The position numbers and the translations under genes were made by a program. The notes under the pieces are model-generated. The model worked only from the letters and a program-made list of their open reading frames with translations, made no database searches and was not told the origin of the DNA. From Acetivibrio clariflavus DSM 19732 (GTDB lineage Bacteria; Bacillota; Clostridia; Acetivibrionales; Acetivibrionaceae), in contig NC_016627.1 of NCBI RefSeq assembly GCF_000237085.1, positions 3,906,118 through 3,970,117 of the forward strand: 64,000 bases of DNA, given 5' to 3'. Below are positions 9,529-18,705 of the stretch, in pieces (position 1 is the stretch's first letter; each line of letters begins with the position of its first letter).

Positions 9529-9729
9529 CTATTAATCCTTCCTTTCTCGGAAAACGTTTGATAATATAGAAATAATTTCTATACAGTAAAAATAACAACC
9601 CTTCCACTAGATATATTTTTATTATACAATAAATATCTCATCGTTGCCATAGTCTAAAGTCCATAACCGCATCCGGCTATATCAAGCAGCCTTTTCTCAT
9701 TAATATTATAGACTACTCTGCTATGGAAT

Positions 9730-9771
9730 AAAAAATAATTACGCCTTTTTATCAGATAAAAAAGGCGTAAT
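9730..9771 (-). terminator. Intrinsic terminator after the DUF4015-type gene
   Basis: ATTACGCCTTTTT and AAAAAGGCGTAAT arms (9738-9771); on the minus strand the stem is followed by ATTTTTTATT. Confidence 0.85.
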
Positions 9772-9792
9772 CCATATAAGTTAAATTTCTTA

Positions 9793-9852
9793 TTAATTTA
9801 TTTCTTCAGCATAATGTTCCGGATAGAAGCTGATAAGCCATTTATCATACAT
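9793..9852 (-). other. Coding-like 19-codon tail after the DUF4015-type gene
   Basis: Starting four bases past the TAG of the upstream gene, ATG opens a frame reading MYDKWLISFYPEHYAEEIN then TAA. The composition (WLISFYPEHY) resembles real protein. Removing one base near 9857 fuses it to the upstream gene. It is either a lost C-terminal tail or a tiny peptide. Confidence 0.3.
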
Positions 9853-9856
9853 TAAG

Positions 9857-11056
9857 CTATTCTTTTAAAAGTGCTCCTTCCCTGTAATTGTTCATCGGAT
9901 CCCACAAAAACCACTCTTCAAAACCGGCATCATATACTGCCTGAATTTGCTGTCTAACCTGTTCATCTTCATAATACTGCCAATTCCCCGCGCCAATCCA
10001 TGTTGCGGTAAAGTCCTGCAAATAGGTCCTAAGTATGGGTTTATGTCCCTCAACTTTCTCATACCTTGCCTTAGCTTTGAGCAGAGTATTTTTTACAACT
10101 CCATAGGGGTCCAGGTCAGGTTTTGGAAATTTGACATTGTTAATAATCTGTCCGAGTGCATAGTGGGAAGGATAAGCCATAGGGCACAGGTAGTCAAGGT
10201 TTTCACCTATATACTCAAAATATTGTCCAATTCCCTCAGTATCCCCAGGACTCTCCAATATAATTGCAAATACATCCCCGGACAGTATTGCATTCGGTAG
10301 TTGTTTTCTTGCAAAGGCCAGAAAGTCATTTATAACCTCATACATTTCTCTGTCATCTTTACCTTCAAAAACCATCTGGCTCTTTTTTCCGTCCGGAAAT
10401 CTTATATAGTCAAACTGTACTTCATCAAAACCTTTTTCAAGAGCTTCCTTTGCAAGATCAATATTATACTGCCATGCATCCATGTTATATGGATTTACCC
10501 AATTCATTTTATTATGAACATAAAGTCCGCCTTCAGGATTCTTTATAGCCATTTCCGGCTTCTTTTGAGCAAGTATCGGATCTTTAAAGCATACTATTCT
10601 TGCTATAGCATAGATATTGTTATCGTGTAATTTCTTTATAACCTCATCAACATCATATATCTTTTGAATTGCACCGATTTCCGATGCTAAAGGCACTTCA
10701 GATTCATAGCTGACAATACCGTAGTCATTTTTTACATCTATAACATAACTGTTAATTTCGGTATTATTGGCCAGTTCAATATAGTGATCAAGCCTTGCCC
10801 CTGCTGACGAAGCAGTTAAGTATAAACCCTTCGCCTTAACCCTCTTCTGATTGTATTTGGGAAGTTCCGGAGTGCTGGTTGGTGTGCTTTCAACTACATC
10901 ATCTGTTGCCACCGGAGTAGGAGTAGAAACAGATACAGGCTTGTTTTGTACTGTAGTTGCACGGGTACTGCTGCTTGAAATACATGCAGATAATGATACT
11001 GAGATCATACAGACAAGAAAGGATAACGCTGTTCTTCTTAGAATACTCTTTTTCAT
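9857..11056 (-). CDS. Putative glycoside hydrolase lipoprotein (DUF4015/GHL-type TIM barrel)
   Basis: 399 residues from the ATG at 11056. A signal peptide ends in the lipobox LSAC, so the protein is membrane-anchored outside the cell. After a Thr/Pro-rich stretch the body matches the DUF4015 putative glycoside hydrolase family: a strand VKAKGLYLTASSAG, then SYVIDVKNDYG, AIARIVCFKD, FDEVQFDYIRFPDG and the C-terminal EEWFLWDPMNNY. The acidic residues in DEVQFDYIRFPDG and FLWDP are the usual active-site candidates. The upstream ATG at 11092 lacks a ribosome site; GGGGG lies properly before 11056. Just after the stop another frame continues as coding-like sequence, so the C-terminus may be frameshifted. 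Confidence 0.8.
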   Translation of the reverse strand: MKKSILRRTALSFLVCMISVSLSACISSSSTRATTVQNKPVSVSTPTPVATDDVVESTPTSTPELPKYNQKRVKAKGLYLTASSAGARLDHYIELANNTEINSYVIDVKNDYGIVSYESEVPLASEIGAIQKIYDVDEVIKKLHDNNIYAIARIVCFKDPILAQKKPEMAIKNPEGGLYVHNKMNWVNPYNMDAWQYNIDLAKEALEKGFDEVQFDYIRFPDGKKSQMVFEGKDDREMYEVINDFLAFARKQLPNAILSGDVFAIILESPGDTEGIGQYFEYIGENLDYLCPMAYPSHYALGQIINNVKFPKPDLDPYGVVKNTLLKAKARYEKVEGHKPILRTYLQDFTATWIGAGNWQYYEDEQVRQQIQAVYDAGFEEWFLWDPMNNYREGALLKE

Positions 11057-11294
11057 AAGTAAAAAACCCCCATATTTATTTTTTGACTTCAAGAATAAAC
11101 AAGAAATGCCTTTATGATAATAATACTATATCAAACATAATTCCAAAGCACAATAGCAGTTTATGGACTTTTTGAAACAAAAGGATTTCAATAATGGATG
11201 TTTTACAGTCTTTTTAATTTTTTCTTTCTGATTTAACACATTTTAGAATTTGCTCATATAATGACACAGAATATTTTTAAAGGAGATTGAAATA

Positions 11295-12230
11295 ATGTTC
11301 CCGTTTCCAATAATAGGTGTAGCTTTAGCCAGTAGAATATTATTGTCGCAAAAAAGCAAAGATCAAAACTCACCAAATAAGCCCTATATAGGAAGACCCG
11401 GTTTTATGCCCATTAACAGGAATCCTTTTGAAGTATTTTTCAAAGGGTTAAACAGACAATTGTCAAGCCTATTTCCCCGACAGGCTCATGAAAATTTCTA
11501 CGCAATTGCTAAAAATTTTGTACCTGAAGATGCATATATACTCAAACCAAAATACCCTTTAAACTCTGATATAATTAGTCTTGGAGATATTGACGGTGAC
11601 TCTCGGGATGAATTAATTGTATCCTACAGGCATAATGATGAAATTAAAACTATTATACTGAAAAAAGAAAACAATAACTGGCAAAAGGTCGGCGAAATAT
11701 CCGATTCCGGTTATGAAAACATTAATTACAGAAAAATTATTGATTTTACCGGCGAAGGAAAGAAGCAAATTTTATTGGGTTTGTCCTCAAAGGATAAAAG
11801 TCCGGTTTTGCGCTGTTACTCAATTAATCAAGACAGCATTAATGAAATTTTCAACTCAAATTATCACAGACTTCAAGTTCTTAAGGCATCAGGCAATGAC
11901 AGAAATAACTCGAAATCAAAACTTGCCATATGGGAAAAAGCCGAGGACGATACCTATAATATTCGATTGCTTCAATGGAACGGTTCACAGCTTGAACCGG
12001 CTGGTGGCGTAAGTACATATTATTCGAACAATGTTGTTCCCTACTATTTGAAAAAAGTAAAAAAAGAACCCAACTCACCGCAAAACTGGTATAATCTTGC
12101 CAATTCGCTTGCAGAAGCCGGAATGAAAAGAGATGCATTAATTGCATGTGAATTCGGTATGCAATACGACTCAAACAATAAATTTAAGGAAAGATTTGAA
12201 GCCCTAATAAATAGAATTCCAAATGGATAA
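11295..12230 (+). CDS. Conserved-looking protein with FG-GAP-like and TPR-like segments
   Basis: 311 residues, family not recognised. A short hydrophobic N-terminus (FPIIGVALASRILL) could be a membrane helix. Residues ~90-240 carry repeated GDIDGDSRDELIV and DFTGEGKKQILLG segments, typical of FG-GAP/VCBS beta-propeller-like repeats that often bind calcium. The C-terminal 45 residues (SPQNWYNLANSLAEAG onwards) match a TPR helix pair. It may be an extracellular or surface-facing scaffold protein. AAAGGAGAT precedes the ATG. It is transcribed alone and meets the next gene at a shared terminator. Confidence 0.7.
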   Translation: MFPFPIIGVALASRILLSQKSKDQNSPNKPYIGRPGFMPINRNPFEVFFKGLNRQLSSLFPRQAHENFYAIAKNFVPEDAYILKPKYPLNSDIISLGDIDGDSRDELIVSYRHNDEIKTIILKKENNNWQKVGEISDSGYENINYRKIIDFTGEGKKQILLGLSSKDKSPVLRCYSINQDSINEIFNSNYHRLQVLKASGNDRNNSKSKLAIWEKAEDDTYNIRLLQWNGSQLEPAGGVSTYYSNNVVPYYLKKVKKEPNSPQNWYNLANSLAEAGMKRDALIACEFGMQYDSNNKFKERFEALINRIPNG

Positions 12231-12380
12231 ATATTGTAAACTGTGTTGAATTTTTATTAATATGACAATGTATAAATACTATCCCTTTTATCTAAAAACT
12301 CTGATCTCCCCTTTCAAAAAGTAACAAAAGCCAAAAATTAAACTTAATATGATAACCTGTTTAAAGAATCGTGTAAATAC

Positions 12381-12410
12381 AGCCCTAAGAACTTATTAAT
12401 ACTTAGGGCT
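12381..12410. terminator. Bidirectional terminator between convergent genes
   Basis: AGCCCTAAG, 12-nt loop, CTTAGGGCT. On the plus strand it is followed by GCTCAATTTTTATT. It serves the convergent genes on either side, though the T-tract is imperfect. Confidence 0.65.
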
Positions 12411-12459
12411 GCTCAATTTTTATTAAAGTTAACTTTAAGTCAGTTATTATTCCTTTATA

Positions 12460-14238
12460 TTATTTATCTATTATTTCAAGAAGTTTAGACTTTTCTTCAC
12501 AATCCTCGCAACTGTTAAGAAAATCTCTCCATGAATCTTTCATATATTTCACAGAAAGGTCATCAGTATCGGAGAATGATGACATAATTTCAATCAATCG
12601 CTGGTAATTATCCTTCAATAACTCAGTACATTTCACAGTAATATCATCACTTTCAGGAGGAATTTCAAACATCCCCATTTCATTTTTGTCATATTCGGAT
12701 ACAAATTCGGATTTTTCATCATCCCATTTGAAGATTACTCTCTTTTTCCCTTCTATAGTTATATTGCCTAAATCGTCATCAATATCAATGTCCAAATTAT
12801 AAAACTTTCTTATTGTATAATCAACTGTCAGGCTCATATCGCTGCCGGTATTAAATTTAATATTGTCGGCAATCAATTCATATCCCCAAAGTCCCGGCTG
12901 TGTGAAATCCAAATAAGGAAAACCTAAAACAAGCTTTTTGCCGTTATCACTTAATAAATACCATTCCTCAAAATTTCTATCCAAACCTATCCCATGATCT
13001 CTGCATATTCTTCCCACAATAAACACATTATCTCCGGCCTTTTCCAAACGGTATTCCGTTCCGGCAGATCTATGCCCATAATCTATATAATCAATAAATT
13101 TGTCTTCTTTAAAAAATAAAATCCTTAAGTCAAAGTTGTTATAAAACTCCAAAACCGTATAGGGTTTTTCCTGAGTGTTCAAAACCTTCTTGTGTTTTTC
13201 CAATCTATTAGGTTCACGCCCATTCCAGCTCTCTATATTGAGGTTATTACAGATATAATCCATGTAGTAAGGCGGCTTTTCATTAAATAGCGCCTCAATT
13301 TCATCCGGGGTCAAACTCTTTTCTTCTTTGGCGTTAGTACCGAATATATCATTAAACCCATTGACAAACTTATCATCAGCTCTAATATCAATTATCATTT
13401 TGTCCGTATATAACCGATATATTCCGGTTCTTTCCAAATCTTCTGCTACAATATAATTTGAAACTGAAATCAGTTGGGTATATCTACTATCCGAATTAAT
13501 CTCGATAAAATTTTGTGGGTTTTCAAAAATTAGACTTCTGCAATTTTTCATTGCATTTTGCCTATTCTGTTCCATTAAATCACGGCTATATATTTTTTCA
13601 GCATAGATAATTTCAAACTTCCGGTTCAAGAAGTTCTCTTCCAAAAAATTATATAACTTTGCATAAACTTCATATTGGTTTATTTTTCTGCTTCCTTTAT
13701 CACATATATTGACTGAAGATATCTCTCCAGGCAAAGAAATAGTTGCCGGTGTTTCGATATGTTGGGGATCTAATACTTTACCATAATAAAAAAATCTAAC
13801 ATTATCAGATATCCAGTTATCCAACTCGTAATCGCCACTTTCCAAAACTGTATTTCCAATAATAACTTTTTCACTAAATGAAATTGCCTTTCCGGAAAAA
13901 ACTAATTTCAAAACCGATTCTCCACCCTCAAAGATCTCGGCCTCATATTCAGAAGTCCATTTTTCACTTGTTTTTGTGAAGTTCATACTTCTAATAAAAT
14001 CGCAGAATTCCCGTACTATGCCGTCTTTAATAAGTATTGAATCCTGACCTGTACGCAAGTCTTTAATTTTAATGCTGGATATTTTAATTTCATTAAAATT
14101 CAATGCATTTTCATACTTTGCAGAAGTGGGAAGTAAAATTTCATTGTCGGTCTTTTTTTCATCTTCAGAACAGGCTGTGAGAACAAAAATCCCTATCAAT
14201 GCAGCCAATATCAATTTAAATTTATTCAAACCAAACAC
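12460..14238 (-). CDS. Large lipoprotein of unknown function
   Basis: 592 residues with a type II signal peptide (LIGIFVLTACS, cysteine at about 23). No known domain recognised. The body is rich in acidic and aromatic residues. The final ~90 residues (IFKWDDEKSEF, then a helical end with FLNSCEDCEEKSK) resemble the C-terminus of the broken lipoprotein at 59555-60639 (LFYWDDVNKKF, FLDGCKDSKEKDE), so the two are probably paralogues. It lies 280 nt downstream of an ECF sigma/anti-sigma operon on the same strand, separated by a terminator, so a functional link to that operon is only a guess. Confidence 0.75.
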   Translation of the reverse strand: MFGLNKFKLILAALIGIFVLTACSEDEKKTDNEILLPTSAKYENALNFNEIKISSIKIKDLRTGQDSILIKDGIVREFCDFIRSMNFTKTSEKWTSEYEAEIFEGGESVLKLVFSGKAISFSEKVIIGNTVLESGDYELDNWISDNVRFFYYGKVLDPQHIETPATISLPGEISSVNICDKGSRKINQYEVYAKLYNFLEENFLNRKFEIIYAEKIYSRDLMEQNRQNAMKNCRSLIFENPQNFIEINSDSRYTQLISVSNYIVAEDLERTGIYRLYTDKMIIDIRADDKFVNGFNDIFGTNAKEEKSLTPDEIEALFNEKPPYYMDYICNNLNIESWNGREPNRLEKHKKVLNTQEKPYTVLEFYNNFDLRILFFKEDKFIDYIDYGHRSAGTEYRLEKAGDNVFIVGRICRDHGIGLDRNFEEWYLLSDNGKKLVLGFPYLDFTQPGLWGYELIADNIKFNTGSDMSLTVDYTIRKFYNLDIDIDDDLGNITIEGKKRVIFKWDDEKSEFVSEYDKNEMGMFEIPPESDDITVKCTELLKDNYQRLIEIMSSFSDTDDLSVKYMKDSWRDFLNSCEDCEEKSKLLEIIDK

Positions 14239-14462
14239 CTCATTATCAAAAATTAAATTGAATACTGCACAATTATATCAAAGTGTGAAATAAAGGAAAA
14301 GAAAATAATAAATTTATAGATCAGTATTTAATACATATCAGATTCATAAAATTTTTAAGTGTAAAAAACTTTTCAGAATCCTATTTACTCCGTTTCCTCA
14401 TGTTTTCAAAAGGATTAATATGGATGCGCTGAAAACAAAGCAAAAATATAGAATCATATAAT

Positions 14463-14507
14463 AAAAAATATACCGTCCCTGGTATATTACCAATGAACGG
14501 TATATAT
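14463..14507 (-). terminator. Intrinsic terminator of the sigma/anti-sigma operon
   Basis: Minus strand ATATACCGT ... ACGGTATAT with inner TGGTA/TACCA pairing, followed by TTTTTTATTAT. Confidence 0.8.
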
Positions 14508-14521
14508 AATTATCTAATATT

Positions 14522-15916
14522 TTAAATGGTCCATTGACCGTGGGCTATACATACAAGATACCACTGACCGTCATACTTTTCGAAAACCAGTCTCAGACTT
14601 GACCAATCCATCCCGTCATAACCAGGATTAAATCCGGAAAAGTAGTAGTCTATGAATTTAGCTTCAGGATAAACATCAGAAATATTTACAATAGTGTTTC
14701 CCGATTGCAGAATTTCATTGTATGCCACCTTTTCTGCATTGGCAAAATCGTGATCATATATAAATTTTTCGTAATATTGTTTAAAGGTCAACTCAATTGG
14801 CTCACCGGAACCGTCATATTCTCCCCAGGTGTACACTTTCTCCGACTCCAACAAGCCTTTTATTTGTTCCTTTGTAAACACTCTGTGCTTATCCAACTCA
14901 ATGTGGGAATAGGGAGAAAACAGCACACCTTTTACAGGATGTACAAGTGAAGACAGCTTTTCCATATCCTTTTCCTTAAGTGCCTGAACAGCTATTTTGG
15001 ATCTTGCTTCAACTTCAGCTTTTATTTCACTTGGACTTTTCTCTATAATATCATCATTTCTTTTAAAGGGACCGTCAAACACAGCATGTATATATACTTC
15101 CCTCTTTTGCCCTTCTATAAGAAACTGAACTTTATCAATACCGGGTAGTTCTGTCATTGTATTGACTATTGAATATAGAGCCATTAATTCTCCGGCCGAC
15201 CCTCCCGGGTTGTTATCAACAAACTCCCTGGAAAGGTCAAGGGTACATATACCGCCTTCGGTTGATGCCGATAAAAGTCTTGTCCCTTTAGGTATTGCAT
15301 TATATAAGCCTTCACTTTTTGGGTCTTTTTGTAATTCCTCAAACACTGCTCTTTCTATTTGTGTGTCTTTTCCTATTTCAATTTCCCTTTTCTCCGGAAC
15401 AACTTTATCTGCATTGGAATTTGCATAATAAAGGGTAACTACCATCTTTTCTGCAGGCTCTTTATCTAAGCTTGTACTTTCCGGCAAAACCGCTGTATTG
15501 GTATTTCGCGGCTCAATAACCGAATCAGTTGGACTGGGTCCCATACTACCGGAATTAATTTTAAACAATCCAAACTTTCCAAATCTTGCTGCTCCCGCTA
15601 TTACCAAAACAAGTACTGCCGCTGAAGCCAAAATCGGCTTTATAACAGGCATCGCTCTATAAAAAGATCCACCTAACCCAAACTTCTTATCTTTGCTATA
15701 TCTATTCACATCAATCACCTCCATTACTTTCTTACTAATATTTTCACTTACCAAAGAATTGTCTTTTGCATAAACTTCTGTATATTTTAGTACCCCATAG
15801 TGTCTTCTGCACTTTTCACATACATCCAAATGCTCTTTTATTCTCCTTTTTTCTTCATCCGACAGCTGATTTTCAGAAAATTTAATTATATCATCAAGAT
15901 TAAAATTACACTTCAT
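14522..15916 (-). CDS. Anti-sigma factor: zinc finger, TM, GerMN and C-terminal extracellular domain
   Basis: 464 residues. The N-terminus has a zf-HC2 anti-sigma zinc motif (IKEHLDVCEKCRRHYG, residues ~26-41), then a TM helix at about 90-108 (PILASAAVLVLVIAG). Outside follow a GerMN domain (about 155-290: VVTLYYAN, GTRLLSAS, VQFLIEGQ) and a further C-terminal NTF2-like domain with many aromatics (ending QWYLVCIAHGQWTI). The gene begins two bases after the sigma stop codon, so the two are translationally coupled. It should hold the partner sigma factor at the membrane until the extracellular part senses a signal. GerMN is known from spore germination and peptidoglycan contexts; the signal is unknown. 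Confidence 0.85.
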   Translation of the reverse strand: MKCNFNLDDIIKFSENQLSDEEKRRIKEHLDVCEKCRRHYGVLKYTEVYAKDNSLVSENISKKVMEVIDVNRYSKDKKFGLGGSFYRAMPVIKPILASAAVLVLVIAGAARFGKFGLFKINSGSMGPSPTDSVIEPRNTNTAVLPESTSLDKEPAEKMVVTLYYANSNADKVVPEKREIEIGKDTQIERAVFEELQKDPKSEGLYNAIPKGTRLLSASTEGGICTLDLSREFVDNNPGGSAGELMALYSIVNTMTELPGIDKVQFLIEGQKREVYIHAVFDGPFKRNDDIIEKSPSEIKAEVEARSKIAVQALKEKDMEKLSSLVHPVKGVLFSPYSHIELDKHRVFTKEQIKGLLESEKVYTWGEYDGSGEPIELTFKQYYEKFIYDHDFANAEKVAYNEILQSGNTIVNISDVYPEAKFIDYYFSGFNPGYDGMDWSSLRLVFEKYDGQWYLVCIAHGQWTI

Positions 15917-15918
15917 TT

Positions 15919-16500
15919 TTATTTCCCCCCTTTCGCCAGTTTTTCATACTTCCTGCATAAAGTCTGCTTAGCCCTTTGTATTTTCATCTTTGCAGCTTCG
16001 GGTGATATTCCCAATATATCGCCGATTTCTTTAAAGGAAAAATCCTGCATACATCTTAAAATTAATGCTGTCTTCTGGTCTTCTTTAAGTTCATCAATAA
16101 GTTTAATTATTTCCACCCGCTGTTCCTTAATTTCATAGGCTATATCGGGATAATCACTAAAGTTGGCAGGTAGTTCAGGAACATTTGTGTAATAGTCGAT
16201 ATTTTTTATATTTTTTACTTTTCTGTACTCGCTTCTCAGCGTATTTATGGCAATACGATAAATCCAGGTGGAAAAACTCCATTTGCTGTTGTATTTATAT
16301 AGGTTTTTATATACTTTTATAAAAACCTCCTGGGTTATCTCCTCTGCATCTTCCCGTGAAGCAGTCATTTTCGATAAAAAATTGAATAACTTGTCCTGAT
16401 ATAACGACATCAACTCTTCGAAGGAATTTATATCGCCTTTTAAGGTATTCTCGACCAATATACTGTCTCTTTCCTTACTCATCTTTAACACACCAATCAT
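15919..16500 (-). CDS. ECF-type RNA polymerase sigma factor
   Basis: 193 residues. Region 2 (SFEELMSLYQDKLFNFLSK, DAEEITQEVFIKVYKN, FSTWIYRIAINTLRSE) and region 4 (LILRCMQDFSFKEIGDILG, AAKMKIQRAKQTLC) are complete. The ATG at 16500 is preceded by AGGAGA, better than the internal ATG at 16482. It forms an operon with the zinc-finger anti-sigma gene downstream. An ECF-type promoter, CGTTAC-16-CGTATA, lies about 125-150 nt upstream, which suggests autoregulation. Confidence 0.92.
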   Translation of the reverse strand: MIGVLKMSKERDSILVENTLKGDINSFEELMSLYQDKLFNFLSKMTASREDAEEITQEVFIKVYKNLYKYNSKWSFSTWIYRIAINTLRSEYRKVKNIKNIDYYTNVPELPANFSDYPDIAYEIKEQRVEIIKLIDELKEDQKTALILRCMQDFSFKEIGDILGISPEAAKMKIQRAKQTLCRKYEKLAKGGK

Positions 16501-16624
16501 ATCTTATTCTCCTAAAAAAGCTTATTTCCGTATATCCAATCCCTACATTTTAAGATTATTTCCGAAAAAGTCATATTAATTTACTGTTGCTATTTTTATC
16601 TTTTTTGTAGTGCTTTCATATAAT

Positions 16625-16652
16625 TATACGCATATAGTTTTATATAGTAACG
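16625..16652 (-). promoter_or_regulatory. ECF-type promoter of the first sigma operon
   Basis: Minus strand CGTTAC (16652-16647), 16-nt spacer, CGTATA (16630-16625). It has the same layout, including ATG directly before the CGT, as the promoter of the second ECF operon at 43722-43749. Confidence 0.6.
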
Positions 16653-16725
16653 GTAAAAATTTTTATTTTCTTAATCTTTTATTAATTTGGATTATAGATG
16701 CAGAATGTAGTTTTAAAGCTTCACC

Positions 16726-16761
16726 GGCAAAAAATTAAACGCCTTAAAGTAATAAGGCGTT
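16726..16761 (-). terminator. Intrinsic terminator of the ABC exporter operon
   Basis: AACGCCTTA and TAAGGCGTT arms (16738-16761), followed on the minus strand by TAATTTTTTG. The remaining intergenic DNA up to the ABC gene shows nothing else clear. Confidence 0.75.
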
Positions 16762-16842
16762 GTTTTAATATGAATAGTCTTCTTTTTTATTACTGTTCTA
16801 CAAGCTTTACCAAACAGAGAACCGTCCCCTGTTCTAGCTGTT

Positions 16843-18705
16843 CTAGGAGGCTTCGAACTGGCTATTATACAGTTCTGCATAAAATCCTCCTTTAGCCAGC
16901 AGTTCCTCATGAGTTCCCTGCTCAACAATATCACCGTGATTCATAACCAGAATCAAGTCAGCATCTCTGATTGTAGAAAGACGATGGGCTATTACAAAAC
17001 TTGTACGATTTTTCATAAGATTAGCCATAGCTTTTTGAATCTGCACTTCGGTACGGGTATCTACCGAACTTGTTGCCTCGTCCAAAATAAGAATTTTCGG
17101 ATCGGACAAAACGGCTCTTGCAATTGTTATCAACTGCTTTTGACCCTGAGATACATTGCTGGCTTCCTCATTCAACTCCATATTGTAACCTTTGGGCAAA
17201 GTATGGACAAAACTGTCAACATGGGCAGCCTTTGCGGCAGCAATAACTTCCTCATCGGTTGCATCAAGCCGTCCGTAACGGATGTTCTCCATAATACTGC
17301 CATTATAAAGCCATGTATCCTGTAAAACCATACCGAACAAAGAACGTAAATCTTTACGGGAAAAATCCCTTAAGTCATGACCGTCAATCAAGATTGAGCC
17401 TTTATTTACATCATAGAATCTCATTAACAGCTTAACCATAGTTGTCTTACCTGCCCCGGTAGGCCCGACAATAGCAACTTTCTGCCCGGGTTTTACAACC
17501 GCTGAGAAGTCATTGATTATAATATTATCTTCATTATAACCGAAATGAACATTTTTGAATTCAACTACGCCTTTAATATCATCCGGCTTAACAGTGTCAG
17601 CAGCATCCGGTACTTCTTCCTCTTCTTCCAGAAACTCAAATACACGTTCAGCTGCGGCTGCAGTCTGCTGAAGGATATTGGATATATTCGCCAACTGCGA
17701 AATAGGCTGTGTAAACTGTCGGACGTATTGTATAAAAGCTTGAATATCACCAACTTCTATAACTTTCCTGGCTGCATAATATCCACCCAGGATACATATT
17801 GCCACATAACCCAAATTCCCCACAAAACCCATAAGGGGCATCATAATGCTGGTTAAAAAATGAGACTTCCATGACGAACCATAGAGTTTACTGTTAACTT
17901 CGTCAAATTTTTCAATGCTTTTCTTTTCGCCATTAAAAGCTTTAACTACAACGTGTCCCCCATACATTTCTTCTATGTGGCCGTTTAAGTTTCCGAGGTA
18001 GTCCTGCTGCTGTTTAAAATATTTTTGCGATTTATTTATAATAAACATTATAATTATAAGTGACAAAGGCAAAGTTCCGATAGCCGCCAAAGACATCTTC
18101 CAGCTTATACTGAGCATCATAACAAGAACACCGGCAACAGTAGTCGCTGAAGTAATTATCTGTCCCAAACTTTGGTTAAGGGTTTGACTTAAAGTGTCAA
18201 CGTCATTGGTTACACGGGACAAAACTTCACCATGATTTGTAGAATCGAAATACTTCAAGGGCATACGGTTAATCTTTTCAGAAATATCCTTTCTGAATCT
18301 GTAACTTACCTTCATTGATATATCGGACATTAACCATCCCTGAATATATCCGAATAATGCACTCAGTAAATACAGGCCGACCAACATCAACAATATCCGG
18401 CCTATAGCCATAAGGTCAATGTCACCGGTCCCGGAAATTCTTGCCACAACACCTTCAAACAGTTTTGTCGTAGCCTTTCCCATAATTTTAGGACCTATTA
18501 TTGAAAAAGCAGCACTGGCCATGGCAAACAGCAGTGAAATAAATATCGGTATTTTATAAACACTTAAGTGTTTTAACAGTTTTTTCATTGTACCTTTAAA
18601 ATTTCGAGCTTTTTCCCCGGGTATCATGGCTCTGGGACCATGTCCCATTCCTGCTCTCCTTGGCGGTCTTTTAAAGTCATGCGATCCATTGTGATTTTGA
18701 CTCAT
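16843..18705 (-). CDS. ABC exporter subunit with canonical ATP site
   Basis: 620 residues from the ATG at 18705. A six-helix exporter TMD is followed by an NBD with Walker A GPTGAGKTTM, signature VSQGQKQL and a canonical Walker B plus glutamate (LILDEATSSVD). The frame runs 18 codons further upstream, but AGGAGG at 18713-18718 and the ATGA overlap with the preceding gene fix the start at 18705. It pairs with the upstream ABC gene as a heterodimeric multidrug or peptide exporter of the BmrCD type; the substrate is unknown. An upstream MarR gene probably controls the operon. Confidence 0.9.
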   Translation of the reverse strand: MSQNHNGSHDFKRPPRRAGMGHGPRAMIPGEKARNFKGTMKKLLKHLSVYKIPIFISLLFAMASAAFSIIGPKIMGKATTKLFEGVVARISGTGDIDLMAIGRILLMLVGLYLLSALFGYIQGWLMSDISMKVSYRFRKDISEKINRMPLKYFDSTNHGEVLSRVTNDVDTLSQTLNQSLGQIITSATTVAGVLVMMLSISWKMSLAAIGTLPLSLIIIMFIINKSQKYFKQQQDYLGNLNGHIEEMYGGHVVVKAFNGEKKSIEKFDEVNSKLYGSSWKSHFLTSIMMPLMGFVGNLGYVAICILGGYYAARKVIEVGDIQAFIQYVRQFTQPISQLANISNILQQTAAAAERVFEFLEEEEEVPDAADTVKPDDIKGVVEFKNVHFGYNEDNIIINDFSAVVKPGQKVAIVGPTGAGKTTMVKLLMRFYDVNKGSILIDGHDLRDFSRKDLRSLFGMVLQDTWLYNGSIMENIRYGRLDATDEEVIAAAKAAHVDSFVHTLPKGYNMELNEEASNVSQGQKQLITIARAVLSDPKILILDEATSSVDTRTEVQIQKAMANLMKNRTSFVIAHRLSTIRDADLILVMNHGDIVEQGTHEELLAKGGFYAELYNSQFEAS

